In this document: piece after piece, positions 60,529-64,000 of the stretch
Numbering within the stretch: position 1 is the first letter of the stretch
Layout: each line of letters opens with the position of its first letter
DNA from: Acestrorhynchus altus
Taxonomy: Eukaryota > Chordata > Actinopteri > Characiformes > Acestrorhynchidae
Direction of reading: 5' to 3'
Assembly: GCA_034509495.1 (NCBI GenBank)
Contig: CM067514.1
Location: forward strand, 11,562,602-11,626,601
Length of the DNA stretch: 64,000 bases
Notes under the pieces: generated by a model
The model's input: only the letters and a program-made list of their open reading frames with translations
The model's database searches: none
What the model was told of the DNA's origin: nothing
Made by a program: the position numbers and the translations under genes

Positions 60529-63500
60529 TATTATCATTCTTGTCTGGTAGTAGCAGCAATACTATATATATATTTAATACTACAAATGTATATACTTTGT
60601 TTATTATAGTATACACATTGCCACTGTAAGAATTCTGAAACTGTTACTTTACAAGAACAACATTCGTGCAACAACATAGTTGAATTGAAATGTACACTAA
60701 TATAACAAGACTTTACTCTGAGTTACTGTGAAGCATTTCTGCCCACTCATCATGAAATGGCTTTGGTCATCACATGGTGTTAAAAATAAGGTAACGTATA
60801 TGAACATGGATATTCATAAACTAACCCACATAGTGCCTATCAACTGGTGTCCAGTTTGAGCACCTAGCATCGCACAATTGTAACAAATCTCAAAGCATGT
60901 GGCTTTCACTAAGAGTGTCCCACCTTCTAATCTGAGTAAGAACAGATGCCACCTGCTAATTCCTTCAAGAACCTCCTAGCAGACCCAATTTCTAATCTAG
61001 ATCAAGGCTTTTACTGTACACTGGTCTGGACTGAAAACACTGCTAACATTTCTAAGAAAACATTTCACAAACTCTGAAATAGCCAAGGAATCAATTGAAT
61101 GTTACAGCAAGATAATTAGGTACAGTGCAAAGATGCTTGCCAGGGTGATTTAGCTTAGTTAGACATCTGCTTCCTAAACCTGGAAACCTGGAAGGGTCAA
61201 ACACATATCCAAGCTAATTAATGGGCATCCAAATATGATCAGACACAAGTCTTTTGAGAAAACACACACATTTTCACTTAACAAATGTGTCTACTGGCAG
61301 ATAAATAAACTAATGGTGCTTGCATAATGTATTTTTCTAGGCTAACAAGCTTCCACTCTCAGACCCTAACAAACACATTTAAAAATCAGCCAAAAAAGAC
61401 ATGACTGAACACTCAATGATCTAGTAATCAGAGGGAATCCTGCTGTAAGGAAGATGCTACAAAAAGGGAAGCTTTAATCAACAGGCTGGAACGAAAGCCT
61501 GGGGGCTGCAGAGTCCGCTCTCATTAAGAGACTATGGCAGAGGCTGAATTAGCACAATGAGAAGGTCGGGGCCGGTCAGGGATCACCACGCTGCCTGTCA
61601 GGAGCTGGACTCCTCAATAAAAATGCTCAGACTGAATGGCAAGTTAAGGAGAACACAATCATTGCAGAGTGCCAAGACTGTCTTCAGCAGATCACCTTTA
61701 ATCTTGGACATGTGGTGCCTTTTAGAAATGACTCATCAGGACATACAGGACACTATTTGCAGAACAAATGTACCTGCCAGCACAAATACCAGCACTAGGC
61801 TTTGTTCACAACCAAAACATAAGACTTACTCTACATTTGAACTGAATGAAGAGTGAATGAAGGCTCACACTAATCAAACCAAAAATCCTGAGTGGATTTT
61901 AAGTGGAATTTAAATCAAGATTTAACATTAAAGTGTTTATGATGAGCATATGCATAATAATGAGCTATGTCATTAGAAATTATACTATTTACATATTTTT
62001 TGTTGTAGGTTTTTTTGTTTTGTTTTTTTTTTTATGTTGCTGCACCTGACCTCAATAACGTTAAAACATAATGTTACAAAATGCAAGTACTTTTATTATA
62101 CTCAGAGGTACAATAATGGAAAATAATAGTACCTTACTTGGTACAAAAACATGCCAAAAGAAAAGGACTTGCACTGAAAGTACTTTATTGTACCTCAATA
62201 GGGTAAAGACTCAGCAACAAGCTTTGTACTTATTTTCTGAATGTCTAACAATGTGGCAAAACATTAAAACAATTTACAATTTATCCATCTACCATCATCT
62301 AACTAGACATAATCTGCAACTTGCATATCATCATTCACTTATAAAAGAATATGTATGTCATACAGGCAGTTCAGAAGATAGAACATTGAGCTGAACCCAT
62401 GAAATAAATCTGCTCTGGTCATCTTCATTGTCACCAATCTTAAGCAGGATAGGAAATAAACTCCTCCTGGTTGGCTGCTAACACTGTCAATCAGCTGCAC
62501 TAACCCAGAGCATTTATTACATCCTCCCATTTACTCTTTTAATAATTGTAACCTTTCCCCGGCATGAAGACTCAAATCTAACAATCATCAAAAAATTGTT
62601 CTCTTATCTTACAGCCTGGAAAGCAAGACAGATTATAGACCTGGTACAAAAATTTGATAGAAAGGAAAAAATAATTATGTGGGCATGCACCATTGTGCAA
62701 TCTCGTTTGTCTATGGGAGAAGATTAGGGGGGAATTCCACGAGGGGATCAGCTTGTGGATGAGGCCTCTCACCAATTTAGTTAGAGATTTAGCTGTTGCT
62801 GTAAGACAGCTCGTTTTTTATAGTGGTAGAGTTTTGAGAAAAAACATTTTCACGAAGAATACATTATTTGTGCTTCAAACTAAAATAAGTCAGACATAGT
62901 TTAGGCCACAGTCCATCGTTACGTACAGCTTCTGTGCTACTACATGTTGTCTCTCGATCCCATTAACAATGCCAACCAATGAAAACTACACCTGTCTAAA
63001 TTAGTGCACCACTAGTCTCAGATTATATTCACATGAAATCATGGCTACGAACATATAAGAAGATGACAAAATGAAGTTGACTAACGTCTTAAAAGAAGTT
63101 CTTGGGGTAAAGGTAGTAACATCCTGGTCCAGTGCCACCACAGTGCCAAATGATGTGTATAGAAAACACTGATCTCTACCACATCTTCTCAAACCTCTTC
63201 TCTCTCTTCTCACCTCTTACAATGTGATGAACTCCTGGAATCAATTACAAACTCTATTATAAATACTGTAATATTTAATTTACATTTATAGCATTTAGCT
63301 GATGTTCGTATCCATAGGGACTAAAGGTTACTCACTTTACAGAAGTGTGCTAGTGTAGTGTTAGGAATCTTGCCCAAGGACTCTTATTGGTGTAGCACAA
63401 CATACTTGGATAGACTGGGAATCAAACCACGGTCTCCCACATATTGTAGTGGCTGTTGTGCCACACCAACCCAAAGTACATCCCTGAGGAACTCACCATG

Positions 63501-63794
63501 AAAAACAGGCTGCTCAGAGCTGTCCCTCAGAGACAGGTGCCCATATGGGTGTGTTAGGTGGTCCTGCTTTCCAGGGTGTCCTAGACTTTCCACCCCAATT
63601 TTTTGAGGCACAGTGAGATTGTTGACTCCAGGGTTGATCAATGTACCCTGTTCTTTGGTGAAGCCCAGGATTACATCAATGCTATGGACACGGGCCCCAA
63701 TGGTTGCCACCCCACCTTTTGCCATCTCATGGAAGTTACCGGGTGAGAGGCAGCTGTCGTCCACCATGTTCATAGTATCCAGTGACAAATGCAT
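58197..63794 (-). CDS. rx2: retinal homeobox transcription factor (Rx/RAX family)
   Basis: Rx factors specify the vertebrate eye field and photoreceptors. Three exons on the minus strand: 63794-63497, 60432-60182, 58631-58197. All are GT/AG and in phase, giving 327 aa. The octapeptide/eh1-like HSIDVILGF is at residues 37-45. A basic KKKHRRNRTTF start opens the paired-type homeodomain (about 137-196), split by intron 2 just before VWFQNRRAKWRR, with Gln at position 50. The C-terminus carries the OAR motif (SSSIASLRMKAKEHIQSM) and the DKTWQP end typical of Rx. ATG 63794 matches the usual MHLSLDTM start. The frame stays open upstream to about 63895, where an AG splice acceptor-like CTTTTCTAG sits, so an upstream leader exon is possible. 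Symbol rx2 versus rx1 is not settled by sequence alone. No lesions. Confidence 0.93.
60449..60525. repeat. (AC)38 microsatellite abutting the rx exon 2 acceptor
   Basis: 77 bases of uninterrupted AC on the + strand, hence GT repeats in the transcript. It ends 17 bases upstream of the first base of exon 2 (60432), leaving only CCTCTGGGCTCCTCAG as the near acceptor tract. Confidence 0.97.
61430..61745. promoter_or_regulatory. candidate conserved block in rx intron 1
   Basis: Non-repetitive, higher-GC sequence in an AT-rich intron. It has AGCTTTAATCAACAGG near 61471, CTCATTAAGAG near 61521, GAATTAGCACAATGAG near 61547 and CCTTTAATCTTGG near 61692. The clustered TAAT/ATTA cores suggest an intronic enhancer; inferred. 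Confidence 0.33.
62440..62830. promoter_or_regulatory. candidate conserved block in rx intron 1, promoter-proximal
   Basis: Contains GCTGCTAACACTGTCAATCA (near 62475), AGAAGATTAGGGGGGAATTC (near 62719) and CACCAATTTAGTTAGAGATT (near 62771) in moderately GC-rich DNA about 1 kb downstream of rx exon 1. Enhancer role inferred. Confidence 0.3.
63255..63480 (-). repeat. tRNA-like SINE copy, second family, inverted
   Basis: The reverse complement has GTGGCACAACAGCCAC, GTTTGATTCCCAGTCTATCC, GCTACACCAATAAGAGTCCT, AAAGTGAGTAACCTTTAGTC and a tail with AGCTAAATGCTATAAATGTA. It is the same order as 51083-51262. It ends 17 bases from the rx exon 1 donor (63496). Confidence 0.75.
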
Positions 63795-64000
63795 CCGAAT
63801 GCTGGGATGGTCCTGTCCAGCTGGGAAACCCTCTTTGATTGGGGGAAAGTCCGAAACTGAGTTTCCTCTGTTAAATGTCTGACTCTGGCCTAGAAAAGTG
63901 AGAAATATGATGAATCACAAATTCTTTATTGCTTTAATAAACACGTCAGAAAGTAAAAAATGAAAGTAACTGTGAAGAATGGTGTTATTATAGTAGTTCG

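Noticed and set aside
60173..60629. Proteins with long VCVCVC or THTHTH runs
   Set aside because: These are translations of the (AC)38 array; only the homeobox exon part (60182-60432, minus) is real.
63795..63895. N-terminal extension of the Rx protein
   Set aside because: The frame is open without an ATG; MHLSLDTM is the usual Rx start. A spliced leader exon remains possible.

Overview
The window is a piece of an AT-rich vertebrate nuclear genome, almost certainly a ray-finned fish. The genes are intron-rich with consensus GT/AG junctions. The proteins are fish-like orthologues of calreticulin, C19orf44, CHERP and a retinal homeobox (Rx) factor. The non-coding DNA holds a Tc1-type transposon, tRNA-derived SINEs, a long fold-back repeat and many (TA)n/(CA)n arrays. 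The repeat spectrum suggests an otophysan teleost (characin, catfish or relatives), but that is inference from repeat recognition only.

Layout from left to right. 1-3,440 is gene-poor, with a decayed minus-strand mobile-element ORF (about 425-1160) and a 90-bp minisatellite (1931-2580). 3603-5928 (-) is an intact three-exon BTB/BACK/Kelch gene. 7354-8881 is a broken Tc1-family transposon. 10690-20334 (-) is a RAD23A-like gene whose exons and splice sites are nearly all recognisable but whose reading frame is broken in at least four places; its introns are loaded with SINEs and a fold-back element. 22376-28663 (-) is an intact nine-exon calreticulin gene (calr3 by position) with a perfect ER-stress element upstream. 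31098-34906 (+) is the C19orf44 homologue. 35358-44327 (-) is a complete 19-exon cherp. 45224-48101 (+) is a fish three-finger C2H2 gene. 48.5-58.2 kb is gene-free and holds several unusually GC-rich, homeodomain-site-bearing blocks that look like conserved regulatory DNA. 58197-63794 (-) is an intact three-exon Rx/RAX homeobox gene.

The genes are mostly housekeeping (ER chaperone, pre-mRNA/ER calcium factor, proteasome shuttle), followed by a developmental eye-field regulator with a large regulatory landscape. The order calr3 | C19orf44 | cherp matches the human 19p13.11 CALR3-C19orf44-CHERP block in orientation. The same-strand pair calreticulin then RAD23A matches the separate human 19p13.13 CALR-RAD23A block. 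The locus therefore unites both neighbourhoods, and the RAD23 copy in it appears to be dying. I found no wholly new system. The points most worth attention are the decaying rad23a, the merged synteny, the calr3 ERSE, a 38-unit CA repeat pressed against the homeobox exon's splice acceptor, and a minisatellite with an inverted diverged relative 49 kb away.
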